Source: Aquamicrobium aerolatum DSM 21857
GTDB lineage: Bacteria; Pseudomonadota; Alphaproteobacteria; Rhizobiales; Rhizobiaceae
Assembly (NCBI RefSeq): GCF_900113935.1
Contig: NZ_FORF01000012.1
Coordinates: forward strand, 79,474-143,473
Reading direction: 5' to 3'
DNA: 64,000 nucleotides
Under the pieces are notes generated by a model. That model had not been told where the DNA came from. It ran no database searches and worked only from the letters and a program-made list of their open reading frames with translations. Each line of letters begins with the position of its first letter. Positions within the stretch are counted from its first letter, which is position 1. Positions 25,991 through 35,404 of the stretch are shown here, piece by piece. Position numbers and translations under genes: made by a program.

Positions 25991-27063
25991 CTTTCATTCC
26001 TGAACAAAAGGCTGGAATCGCCATAGGAATAGAAGCGATAGTTGCTGTCTATCGCGTGCTTGTAGGCGGCGTGCATCGTCTCAAGGCCGCTGAATGCCGA
26101 CACCAGCATGAACAGCGTGGAGCGCGGCAGATGAAAATTCGTCATCAGAATGTCAGCGGTGCGGAAACGGTGGCCAGGCGTGATGAAGATATCGGTCGAG
26201 CCGGACCAGGCACGGAATGTGCCGTCGTCGGCGACCGAACTCTCCATCAGGCGCAGAGACGTCGTACCGACCGAGATAATCCGACCGCCTCGCGCCTTGA
26301 CGCCGTTGAGCGCGGCAGCGGTTTCCTCGCTGACATGGCCGATCTCGGCATGCATGCGATGGTCTGTTGTGTCATCGACCTTCATCGGCAGGAAAGTTCC
26401 CGCCCCGACATGAAGCGTCACGAAATGGCGTTCGACGCCTGCCGCGTCGAGCGCCGCCATCAGTTCCGGGGTAAAATGCAGCCCGGCGGTCGGCGCAGCA
26501 ACTGCCCCTTCCTCCCGCGCAAAAATCGTCTGATAGTCGCTGCGGTCGCGCGCATCTTCGGCGCGCTTGCCGGCAATGTAGGGCGGCAGCGGAATCTTGC
26601 CGACTGCGTGGAGTGCCTCGTCAAGAACTGGTCCGGAAAGGTCGAAGGCCAGCGTCACTTCGCCCGCTTCGCCCTTTTCGGCAACGGTCGCGTCCAGTGT
26701 ACCGAGAAAGCAGGAGTTGCCATCATGGCCGAACTGGATGCGGTCGCCCACTGCGAGGCGCTTTGCCGGGCGCATGAACGCCTTCCAACGGTCGGGCGCG
26801 GTGCGCATATGCAGTGTCGCGTCGACCTGCGCGACCGAACCCTCGCGGCGACGCAGACCGGTTAGCTGAGCTGGAATGACTTTGGTATCGTTAAAAACAA
26901 GCGCATCCCCCCGCCGCAGCAGCGACGGGAGGTCGAAGACAACCTTATCCTCGAATGACTGATCGGGCTTTACGACGAGCAGACGCGCAGCGTGCCGGGG
27001 CTCTGCCGGGCGTACTGCGATCCGCTCATCGGGGAGCTCAAAATCAAAGAGATCGACGCGCAC
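25987..27063 (-). CDS. queA: S-adenosylmethionine:tRNA ribosyltransferase-isomerase
   Basis: Cytoplasmic enzyme (358 aa) that transfers and isomerises the ribosyl group of SAM onto preQ1-modified tRNA, giving epoxyqueuosine. Family blocks are [18 protein letters not shown] at the N terminus, [35 protein letters not shown]-like [14 protein letters not shown] and [17 protein letters not shown]. The start is GTG at 27063 with GGAG six bases upstream. It ends within the first codons of tgt (4-base overlap), so the two queuosine steps are made together. It is 30 bases downstream of the cyclophilin gene in a five-gene minus-strand run that starts at coaD. Confidence 0.97.
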   Translation of the reverse strand: MRVDLFDFELPDERIAVRPAEPRHAARLLVVKPDQSFEDKVVFDLPSLLRRGDALVFNDTKVIPAQLTGLRRREGSVAQVDATLHMRTAPDRWKAFMRPAKRLAVGDRIQFGHDGNSCFLGTLDATVAEKGEAGEVTLAFDLSGPVLDEALHAVGKIPLPPYIAGKRAEDARDRSDYQTIFAREEGAVAAPTAGLHFTPELMAALDAAGVERHFVTLHVGAGTFLPMKVDDTTDHRMHAEIGHVSEETAAALNGVKARGGRIISVGTTSLRLMESSVADDGTFRAWSGSTDIFITPGHRFRTADILMTNFHLPRSTLFMLVSAFSGLETMHAAYKHAIDSNYRFYSYGDSSLLFRNES

Positions 27064-27093
27064 GGTGCGCTCCGTCCGTGTCGCGTTTCAGGA

Positions 27094-27567
27094 TCATACG
27101 TCAGCAGCAACACGCATGGTGACGATGGAATCGGGATCGCGCACCGGCTCGCCGCGCTTGATCTTGTCGACGTTTTCCATGCCTTCGATGACCTGACCCC
27201 AAACCGTGTATTGGCGGTTCAGGAACGCTGCGTCCTCGAAGCAGATGAAGAACTGCGAGTTGGCCGAGTTCGGGTTCTGCGCACGCGCCATCGAGCAGGT
27301 GCCGCGCGAATGGTTCATGTTCGAGAACTCAGCCTTCAGGTCAGGCTTGTCCGAACCACCCATGCCGGTGCCGGTCGGATCGCCCGTCTGCGCCATGAAG
27401 CCTTCGATGACGCGGTGAAACACGATGCCATCATAGAAGTTTGCACGCGCCAGTTCCTTGATACGGGCAACGTGGCCTGGGGCAAGGTCAGGGAACAGTT
27501 CGATGACCACCTTGCCCTTGGTGGTTTCCATGATGATCGTGTTTTCCGGGTCCTTGATCTCGGCCAT
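27094..27567 (-). CDS. cyclophilin-type peptidyl-prolyl isomerase, cytoplasmic
   Basis: Prolyl cis-trans isomerase of 157 aa without a signal peptide, so cytoplasmic (PpiB-like). The catalytic block is FYDGIVFHRVIEGFMAQTGDPTGTG with the active-site Arg in FHR, and MARAQNPNSANSQFFICF binds the substrate. It follows a second, exported cyclophilin gene by 32 bases, giving a cytoplasmic/periplasmic pair that probably arose by duplication. A ribosome-binding site (AAGGACC) precedes the ATG. Downstream lies queA. Confidence 0.95.
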   Translation of the reverse strand: MAEIKDPENTIIMETTKGKVVIELFPDLAPGHVARIKELARANFYDGIVFHRVIEGFMAQTGDPTGTGMGGSDKPDLKAEFSNMNHSRGTCSMARAQNPNSANSQFFICFEDAAFLNRQYTVWGQVIEGMENVDKIKRGEPVRDPDSIVTMRVAADV

Positions 27568-27599
27568 GCGAGGTCCTTCCTAAGTAGTTGAATTATTTA

Positions 27600-28181
27600 T
27601 CAGTTAGCATCCGCGGCAATGCGCGCGGAGATGATGCGATCCGGGTCGGTGACAGCGCCGCTCTGCGGCTGCCCCTTCTTGATGTTGTCAACCAGTTCCA
27701 TCCCGCTCTCGACATTGCCGACAATGGTGTACTGGCCATCAAGGAACGCACCCGGTGCGAACATGATGAAAAACTGCGAATTGGCGGAGTTCGGATCCTG
27801 CGCCCGCGCCATGCCGACGGTGCCGCGCGCAAAGGTTTCCTTGGAGAACTCTGCCTCGATATTACCCAGCGACGAGCCACCGGTGCCGGCGCGCTGGCTG
27901 CTGTAACCATCGGTCATGTCGCCATATTGCACGTCGCCGGTCTGGGCCATGAAGCCCTCAATGACACGGTGGAACGCAACATTGTCATATTCGCCGCCAC
28001 GGACGAGCGTCTTGATCTGCTCGACATGTTTTGGAGCAAGGTCAGGACGCAGGGCGATTGTCACATCGCCGTCCTTCAGCTTGAGGATCATGGTGTTTTC
28101 GGGTTCAGCTGCCACGGCTGCGCTGGCGGCCAAAAGCCCGACGGACAAAACCAGCGACGAGGCAATTTTCAGAAACTGCAT
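27600..28181 (-). CDS. cyclophilin-type peptidyl-prolyl isomerase, periplasmic
   Basis: Isomerase of 193 aa with a signal peptide (MQFLKIASSLVLSVGLLAASAAVAA), hence periplasmic (PpiA-like). The domain carries YDNVAFHRVIEGFMAQTGDV and MARAQDPNSANSQFFIMF. Compared with its cytoplasmic neighbour it has an insertion around YGDMTDGYSSQRAGTGGSSLGN. The ATG at 28181 has GGGAG six bases upstream; a longer frame to 28265 would disrupt the signal peptide. It begins 17 bases after the coaD stop, which supports an operon coaD-ppi-ppi-queA-tgt. Confidence 0.95.
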   Translation of the reverse strand: MQFLKIASSLVLSVGLLAASAAVAAEPENTMILKLKDGDVTIALRPDLAPKHVEQIKTLVRGGEYDNVAFHRVIEGFMAQTGDVQYGDMTDGYSSQRAGTGGSSLGNIEAEFSKETFARGTVGMARAQDPNSANSQFFIMFAPGAFLDGQYTIVGNVESGMELVDNIKKGQPQSGAVTDPDRIISARIAADAN

Positions 28182-28197
28182 GAAGAACTCCCGGTTC

Positions 28198-28698
28198 TCA
28201 ATTCTTGAACTTCGACACCAACGCGTTCGCCACATTGGCTGGAACGAACGGGTGAATGTTGCCACCCATGGAAGCTATCTGGCGCACGAGTGTGGCAGTA
28301 ATAGAACGTACAGCCGGGCTTGCCGGCAGAAAAACCGTATGAAGCTGCGGCGCCATAGTGCCGTTCATGCCGGCCATCTGCATTTCATAGTCAAGATCGG
28401 TGCCATCGCGCAGCCCGCGGATCAGCAGAGTCGCCTCATGCTCTCGGGCAACATCGACCAGCAAGCCTTTGAATGAAACGATCTTCAGCCGTTGCGCATC
28501 CGCGCCATAGGCTGCTTTCGCCCATTCGCTGATGAGCGCAACACGTTCTTCGAACGTGAAAAGCGGCTGCTTGGACGCCTGGATGCCGATACCTATGACC
28601 ACCTGGTCTGCAAGCGCCAACGCACCCGCAAGCACGTCTGCGTGACCATTTGTCATCGGGTCAAAGGACCCTGCATAGAATGCGATGCGTTGCTTCAT
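28198..28698 (-). CDS. coaD: pantetheine-phosphate adenylyltransferase
   Basis: Hexameric enzyme (166 aa) making dephospho-CoA from 4-phosphopantetheine and ATP, the penultimate step of coenzyme A synthesis. The nucleotidyltransferase signature is [14 protein letters not shown] with TNGH at 16-19; [22 protein letters not shown] and [10 protein letters not shown] are the substrate and second ATP motifs. Normal length. It is first in a minus-strand run with two cyclophilins and queA-tgt; the ribosome-binding site is weak (AGAAG). Confidence 0.97.
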   Translation of the reverse strand: MKQRIAFYAGSFDPMTNGHADVLAGALALADQVVIGIGIQASKQPLFTFEERVALISEWAKAAYGADAQRLKIVSFKGLLVDVAREHEATLLIRGLRDGTDLDYEMQMAGMNGTMAPQLHTVFLPASPAVRSITATLVRQIASMGGNIHPFVPANVANALVSKFKN

Positions 28699-28739
28699 AG
28701 CGGGCTTCTAGCTGGCATGGAACTTAAACGCAATCAGAT

Positions 28740-28873
28740 CAGCACATTGTACGGAGATGAACCTGTGATGAACGCCACCCTCAGCGCAGGTTCAACCGTT
28801 GCGACTAAAATCACAACGAATATGAAACGAAAGTCTGTTTCGTTCGTTGATAGAGGACGAAGGAGTGACGGGA
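28740..28873. other. region upstream of the small ORF, with inverted repeats
   Basis: Between coaD and the 44-codon ORF. It has an inverted repeat TGAACCTG...CAGGTTCA (about 28758-28793) and a shorter one ACGAAA-GTCTG-TTTCGT (about 28827-28843). Either could be an operator or a transcript structure; no T-run follows on either strand. Confidence 0.4.
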
Positions 28874-29008
28874 ATGATGATCTACCTGCTTGCTGCTACC
28901 ATGACACTGGCGATGCTGATCGCCACTGCTTTCGGCCTTCACAACGAAGCGCAGAACGCCCGCCTGGAACGGCAGCGCCGGGATACCCAGCGCTACCGTA
29001 TGGGCTGA
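28874..29008 (+). CDS. small single-pass membrane protein, unknown function
   Basis: Open frame of 44 codons, too short for routine gene finders. GAAGGAG lies about eight bases before tandem ATG codons (28874 and 28877). The product has an N-terminal hydrophobic helix (MMIYLLAATMTLAMLIATAFGL) followed by a strongly basic tail (ARLERQRRDTQRYR), the positive-inside layout expected of a small inner-membrane protein with the tail in the cytoplasm. It stops one base before the gyrA stop codon on the opposite strand. I recognise no family; a chance ORF cannot be excluded, but ribosome-binding site, helix and tail together make it credible. Confidence 0.55.
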   Translation: MMIYLLAATMTLAMLIATAFGLHNEAQNARLERQRRDTQRYRMG

Positions 29009-29009
29009 C

Positions 29010-31790
<2,781 letters not shown>

Positions 31791-31818
31791 TTGAGATCAC
31801 GATCATACTTTAGAATCA

Positions 31819-31840
31819 CTGTTCCCTTATATAGGAACAG
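31819..31840 (-). promoter_or_regulatory. inverted repeat around a CTATAT box upstream of gyrA
   Basis: CTGTTCC (31819-31825) and GGAACAG (31834-31840) flank TATATAAG as read on the minus strand; CTATAT fits an alphaproteobacterial -10 box. No good -35 is seen at 16-18 bases. It may be the gyrA promoter with an overlapping operator or hairpin. Confidence 0.4.
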
Positions 31841-32088
31841 AGCCCGCATTTCCAAATTTGGCGGGACGATTTCCAAAGCCAATTTTCTTTGATAGTTCAA
31901 ATGTTTAAATCACGCGATGCTTGGCGAGGCGTCGTGACGCAACCGCTTGATCAGTGCAATCGCCATTTCAGTCGACAATTCGCCGAATCGCCGACCTTGC
32001 GCGTATCTATGAGTTGCTTGAGAACGCGATCTGGAAAACAATCGCCGGCGCCTGCTACGCGGGAGCAGAGCTGCCAGGGAGGGGTGCA

Positions 32089-32718
32089 GTGCCTAGCTTC
32101 GATCTTATCTTCAACGCATTCGTGACGATTTTGGTCACCATCGACCCACCCGGTCTTGCGCCGCTGTTTCTGGCGCTGACTGGCGGCATGAACCGCTCCG
32201 AACGCATGCAGGTGGCGATACGCGCATCGGTCATCGCGTTGATCGTTCTAGCGGTATTTGCAGTTGCAGGTAATGCGATTCTTCAGATGTTTGGGATCAC
32301 GCTGCCCGCATTTCGCGTCGCGGGCGGTCTGCTGCTGTTCTACATCGCCTTCGAGATGATTTTCGAGCGCCGCCAGGAGCGCAAGGAAAAGAGCGCAGAC
32401 AAGGCAATCACCCGTGACCATATCCGCAACATTGCAGCCTTCCCCCTCGCAATCCCGTTGATGGCCGGCCCAGGCGCGATCTCTGCCACAGTCCTGCTTT
32501 CCGGCTCATTCCAGACAGCAGTGGGCCATCTCCTGCTGGTGGGAATCATTGCCGCCTGTATTGCAATCAACTGGATCATGTTTGCTGCGGCGGAGCGTGT
32601 TGATCACTTCCTCGGCGAAACCGGTCGGTCGATCCTGACACGCCTTCTCGGCGTGATCCTGGCAGCGCTGGCAGTCCAGTTTGTAGCTGACGGCATCAGG
32701 GCCTTGATACTGGCGTAA
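32089..32718 (+). CDS. MarC-family integral membrane protein
   Basis: Six-helix inner-membrane protein of 209 aa of the MarC/UPF0056 family, of unclear function (the early link to multiple antibiotic resistance has not held up). Diagnostic stretches are FVTILVTIDPPGLAPLFLALT at the N terminus and AAFPLAIPLMAGPGAISATVLL in the middle. The start is GTG at 32089, preceded by GGGAGGGG; an upstream in-frame ATG at 31954 would add a non-hydrophobic stretch without a ribosome-binding site. It is divergent from gyrA and convergent with the DUF4168 gene. Confidence 0.88.
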   Translation: MPSFDLIFNAFVTILVTIDPPGLAPLFLALTGGMNRSERMQVAIRASVIALIVLAVFAVAGNAILQMFGITLPAFRVAGGLLLFYIAFEMIFERRQERKEKSADKAITRDHIRNIAAFPLAIPLMAGPGAISATVLLSGSFQTAVGHLLLVGIIAACIAINWIMFAAAERVDHFLGETGRSILTRLLGVILAALAVQFVADGIRALILA

Positions 32719-32723
32719 AACTC

Positions 32724-32749
32724 GCTCGGCGCCGTCATCAGCGCCGAGC
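32724..32749. terminator. hairpin between marC-like and DUF4168 genes
   Basis: GCTCGGCGC (32724-32732) and GCGCCGAGC (32741-32749), 9-bp stem with 8-base loop, in the 55-base gap between convergent genes. On the minus strand GAGTTTT follows, so it probably serves the DUF4168 gene and perhaps both. Confidence 0.65.
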
Positions 32750-32773
32750 CTTCCCACCACCGGCTGCGTGAGC

Positions 32774-33199
32774 TTATTCCTGTGCGGGGGCAGGCTGCTG
32801 CCCTGCCGCCTCTGTAATATGCGTATTGATCTTCTGCGCCAGATCTGGGTCAGTCTGGGCCGCTTCGATGATCTGGTTGTATTCTTCGATGTTGATGCCG
32901 CCGGCTCCATTGACGGCTTCCACCATCTCCTGCCCTGCCTCTTTTTGCAGCGTCTGGCGATCCGAATCCGACTTGGCCGCTTCGATTTTTGGCTTGTAGG
33001 TCTGCGAAACCTTTGTGACGCCTAGAAACGCGACTGCGAAGGACTTCAGCTTTCCATCATCGACGGCAGCCGCCGGCGCGGCGCTCTCTGCCTGAGGCAC
33101 CGGGGACGCGGCTTCCTGAGCGGCGGAGATGCTCGCCATTGTACCAAGACCGAGCGTTGCGGTAGCCAGGCCGGCGATGAGTTTGTTTCTGAATTTCAT
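32774..33199 (-). CDS. DUF4168 domain-containing exported protein
   Basis: Exported protein of 141 aa. It has a signal peptide (MKFRNKLIAGLATATLGLGTMASISA), an Ala/Pro-rich linker and a helical DUF4168 domain with KLKSFAVAFLGVTKVSQTYKPKI and INIEEYNQIIEAAQTDPDLAQKI, ending in a Gln/Pro/Ala tail. Function of this domain is unknown; homologues are common in alphaproteobacteria and cyanobacteria. The ATG at 33199 has GAGGAAAG upstream. It stands alone, between a hairpin and a 246-base gap before the GyrI-like gene, in which I see no further gene. Confidence 0.82.
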   Translation of the reverse strand: MKFRNKLIAGLATATLGLGTMASISAAQEAASPVPQAESAAPAAAVDDGKLKSFAVAFLGVTKVSQTYKPKIEAAKSDSDRQTLQKEAGQEMVEAVNGAGGINIEEYNQIIEAAQTDPDLAQKINTHITEAAGQQPAPAQE

Positions 33200-33445
33200 G
33201 GTCTTTCCTCTTTTTGTCCTTGGATGGACGGAAAGACTGTCGTCAGCCACGCCGCGTCAGACATAGTTCCCTGCGGGGTCGAGTTGTCCATCGCCGGCGT
33301 CGCCAGACAGCCAGGCACCAGACAAACGGCGCAACCGGCCCTGAGTGTGTCCCGATCAAGGGGAAAACGTGGCGCATTCTCACTTTGGCGCTGCGGACGA
33401 GACAAAACTTGAAGAGAGGCTGGCGATCCTCGACGCAGCTCGCGC

Positions 33446-33946
33446 TCAGTCGAACTGGCGATAAACCGGGATCATCAAGCGAAAGCTGCTCTGGCTGCTG
33501 CCATCTGTGTCATGGGGATATTCTTCGCGGCGCTCACAGATCGCGGAACTTGCGGTGTAGCCATGCGCGCGCAGCCAATCGGCCATTGCCAAATAGCGGT
33601 CTTCGACCAAGCCATCCGTCGGCCCATGCCACACCGAAACCAGATCCATCTCAGGAGCGTCGAAAAAGACGAAATCCGAAGGGATCTCTGGAGCCTCTCC
33701 GAGGTCGACGCCAATGAAATAAGAACAGCTGCCTGGCGCTTGACGCAAAATACCAACAAGTGGACTTTTCCAGATGCTGGTGCGCGTCGCCGAGAAGGCG
33801 GCGACACGCGCGATTGTTGGCTCAAGATCAAGCCTGTCGGGCAGATGACCCACGCCGCGCCACCACAAGCCGGCAAGCCTGTGCGCGGGGCGACTGGTGA
33901 CCGAAAATTCAGCCGCCTGGCCAGCCGCCTCGCACAGAACACACAT
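33446..33946 (-). CDS. GyrI-like effector-binding domain protein, coupled to ssb
   Basis: Protein of 166 aa whose sequence resembles the GyrI-like/AraC effector-binding (SOUL-type) fold. Features are SVTSRPAHRLAGLWWRG near the start, the middle FFDAPEMDLVSVWHGPTDGL and EDRYLAMADWLRAHGY, and a C-terminal strand FRLMIPVYRQFD. It lacks a DNA-binding domain. The start codon overlaps the ssb stop codon (TGATG at 33944-33948), so translation is coupled to ssb. Related domains bind small hydrophobic ligands, and E. coli GyrI (SbmC) protects gyrase and is SOS-inducible; a similar role here is only a guess. Two cysteines near the N terminus (CVLC) are unusual. Confidence 0.68.
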   Translation of the reverse strand: MCVLCEAAGQAAEFSVTSRPAHRLAGLWWRGVGHLPDRLDLEPTIARVAAFSATRTSIWKSPLVGILRQAPGSCSYFIGVDLGEAPEIPSDFVFFDAPEMDLVSVWHGPTDGLVEDRYLAMADWLRAHGYTASSAICERREEYPHDTDGSSQSSFRLMIPVYRQFD

Positions 33947-34467
33947 CAGAACGGGATTTCGTCGTCCAGATCGCGACCGTAGCCGCCACCACCGCCACCG
34001 CCACCGCGTCCGCCACGGTCATCGGACGGAGAGGACTGGCCGAAGTCCGAACCACCGCGTCCGCCACCATAGGAACTGCCGCCGCGATCCGAAATCTGAC
34101 CGCCACCGCCCTCGCCCCGCGAGTCCAGCATCTGCAGTTCGCCACGGAACTTCTGCAGCACGATCTCAGTCGTGTAACGATCCTGACCGTTCTGATCCTG
34201 CCATTTGCGGGTCTGAAGCGCGCCTTCAAGGTACACCTTCATACCCTTCTTCAGGTACTGCTCGGCAACCTTGGCCAGATTGTCGTTAAAGATGACGACG
34301 CTGTGCCATTCTGTCTTCTCGCGACGCTCGCCACTTCCCTTGTCGCGCCAGGACTCGGACGTCGCAATCCGCAGATTGACGACCGGATCTCCTGAATTCA
34401 GGCGCCTGATTTCCGGATCGGCACCAAGATTGCCGACCAGAATGACCTTGTTGACGCTACCAGCCAT
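33946..34467 (-). CDS. ssb: single-stranded DNA-binding protein
   Basis: Replication and repair SSB (173 aa). The OB fold covers residues 1-110 ([52 protein letters not shown]), followed by a long Gly/Asp-rich linker (encoded at about 33975-34090) and the protein-interaction tip DDEIPF at the C terminus. A strong promoter lies about 110 bases upstream with an SOS box over its -10 region, so expression should rise after DNA damage. The downstream GyrI-like gene is translationally coupled. Confidence 0.97.
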   Translation of the reverse strand: MAGSVNKVILVGNLGADPEIRRLNSGDPVVNLRIATSESWRDKGSGERREKTEWHSVVIFNDNLAKVAEQYLKKGMKVYLEGALQTRKWQDQNGQDRYTTEIVLQKFRGELQMLDSRGEGGGGQISDRGGSSYGGGRGGSDFGQSSPSDDRGGRGGGGGGGGYGRDLDDEIPF

Positions 34468-34576
34468 TACACACTCCTGCGCTTGTCCGAAATTCTATCC
34501 GGCGACTACACGACTGAATGGCCGCCAGCCAGCTTTTGAATCGTCTTTATGAGCGCGCCCACAAGCTATTCAGTTC

Positions 34577-34610
34577 GTTCTTATTATGTTCTCGCCGAAC
34601 GCACTGTCAA
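34577..34610 (-). promoter_or_regulatory. ssb promoter with overlapping LexA (SOS) box
   Basis: On the minus strand TTGACA (34605-34610) is followed 17 bases on by ATAATA (34582-34587). The alphaproteobacterial SOS box GTTC-N7-GTTC (plus-strand reading, 34577-34591) covers the -10, the ideal place for LexA repression. The predicted transcript start is about 105-110 bases before the ssb ATG. Confidence 0.82.
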
Positions 34611-34673
34611 GAATGGTAATTTGGCGCGTTATTTCGTCAGAATATCTTCCTCGACACCCTTCAGCATTCGCAT

Positions 34674-35102
34674 TCAGATATCCGCACTATCTTCCAGCGT
34701 TCGCTCAGCAATACCGTGCGACATGTTCACGGCATATTCCAGCACAAGATCATCTTCGTCATCAAGATATGTGCGACCGAAACGGGTCTGCCGGTTCCAT
34801 GCATTGATAGCGTCGAGCTGAGCAGGCTCGTCCCAATAGGCCCAGAACTGGATATTGCGGCACTTTTTACCGTTGTTGCAGTCGAAGAAGAACACTTCGT
34901 ACGTCTTGCCGTTCATGCGGCCACTGATCGCGGGATCGCCGTCGGAATGAGTGCCCAGCCGCGCAATCCCGAAGCCTTTGAGGAGTTCCGCGATGCGCTC
35001 CGGCTCAGTGGCGTAGATCATCTCCTGAGCTTGCACCGCCGACGAAGCAAGCACAGAAGCTGCTAGAAAGCCGCCGACAAACGTCCCGATCGCTGCGCGC
35101 AT
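34674..35102 (-). CDS. YbjN-domain exported protein
   Basis: Protein of 142 aa with a signal peptide (RAAIGTFVGGFLAASVLASSAVQA) and a YbjN-like (type III secretion chaperone-like fold) domain. Family signs are ERIAELLKGFGIARLGTHSDGDPAISGRMNGKTYEVFFFDC, CRNIQFWAYWDEP and AINAWNRQTRFGRTYLDDEDDLVLEY. It has two close cysteines (CNNGKKC) that could form a disulfide. AGGGGATC precedes the ATG. It separates ssb from uvrA, genes that are usually adjacent and divergent in rhizobia; both flanking gaps hold an SOS box. Function unknown. Confidence 0.78.
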   Translation of the reverse strand: MRAAIGTFVGGFLAASVLASSAVQAQEMIYATEPERIAELLKGFGIARLGTHSDGDPAISGRMNGKTYEVFFFDCNNGKKCRNIQFWAYWDEPAQLDAINAWNRQTRFGRTYLDDEDDLVLEYAVNMSHGIAERTLEDSADI

Positions 35103-35404
35103 GTGCGATCCCCTTCACCAAAACTATTCCGGAAACGCCTTATTAGGCCTTCCCGGCTGATGCCTCAATGCGCATCACTGCGGATCCGACGTTATCCCCT
35201 TCGGCCCTTTGCAAGCGTGGCATTCTTGCCATAACGGTGTCAGGATCGCGTTCGCTCTCTGTTCTTTTCAGTTGCCCTTGGCGTGAGAATGCGTGAAAAG
35301 CCAAGAGTTTGCCACCGGTGTCTCGACGGGCACCTTTTCAAGCACCATATGGGCGAATGCTGGTAACAGCTTTCCACGAATTGCAAGCAGGGCAGCGGCG
35401 AGCC
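35103..35404. other. 302-base upstream region of uvrA and the YbjN gene
   Basis: Divergent control region. The only confident element is the SOS box at 35250-35264. A possible -35 (TTGCAA near 35210) and an ATAAC-like -10 sit just upstream of it. An in-frame extension of uvrA to 35309 is open but has no ribosome-binding site. Confidence 0.5.
35250..35264. promoter_or_regulatory. LexA (SOS) box upstream of uvrA
   Basis: GTTCGCTCTCTGTTC is an exact GTTC-N7-GTTC direct repeat, the LexA site of alphaproteobacteria, 141 bases before the uvrA start codon. uvrA is a known SOS gene in this group. Confidence 0.82.

Noticed and set aside
33475..33942. Alternative frame of 155 codons over the GyrI-like gene
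   Set aside because: Arg/Ala/Pro-rich composition typical of a shifted frame; the other frame has a coupled start and a protein-like sequence.
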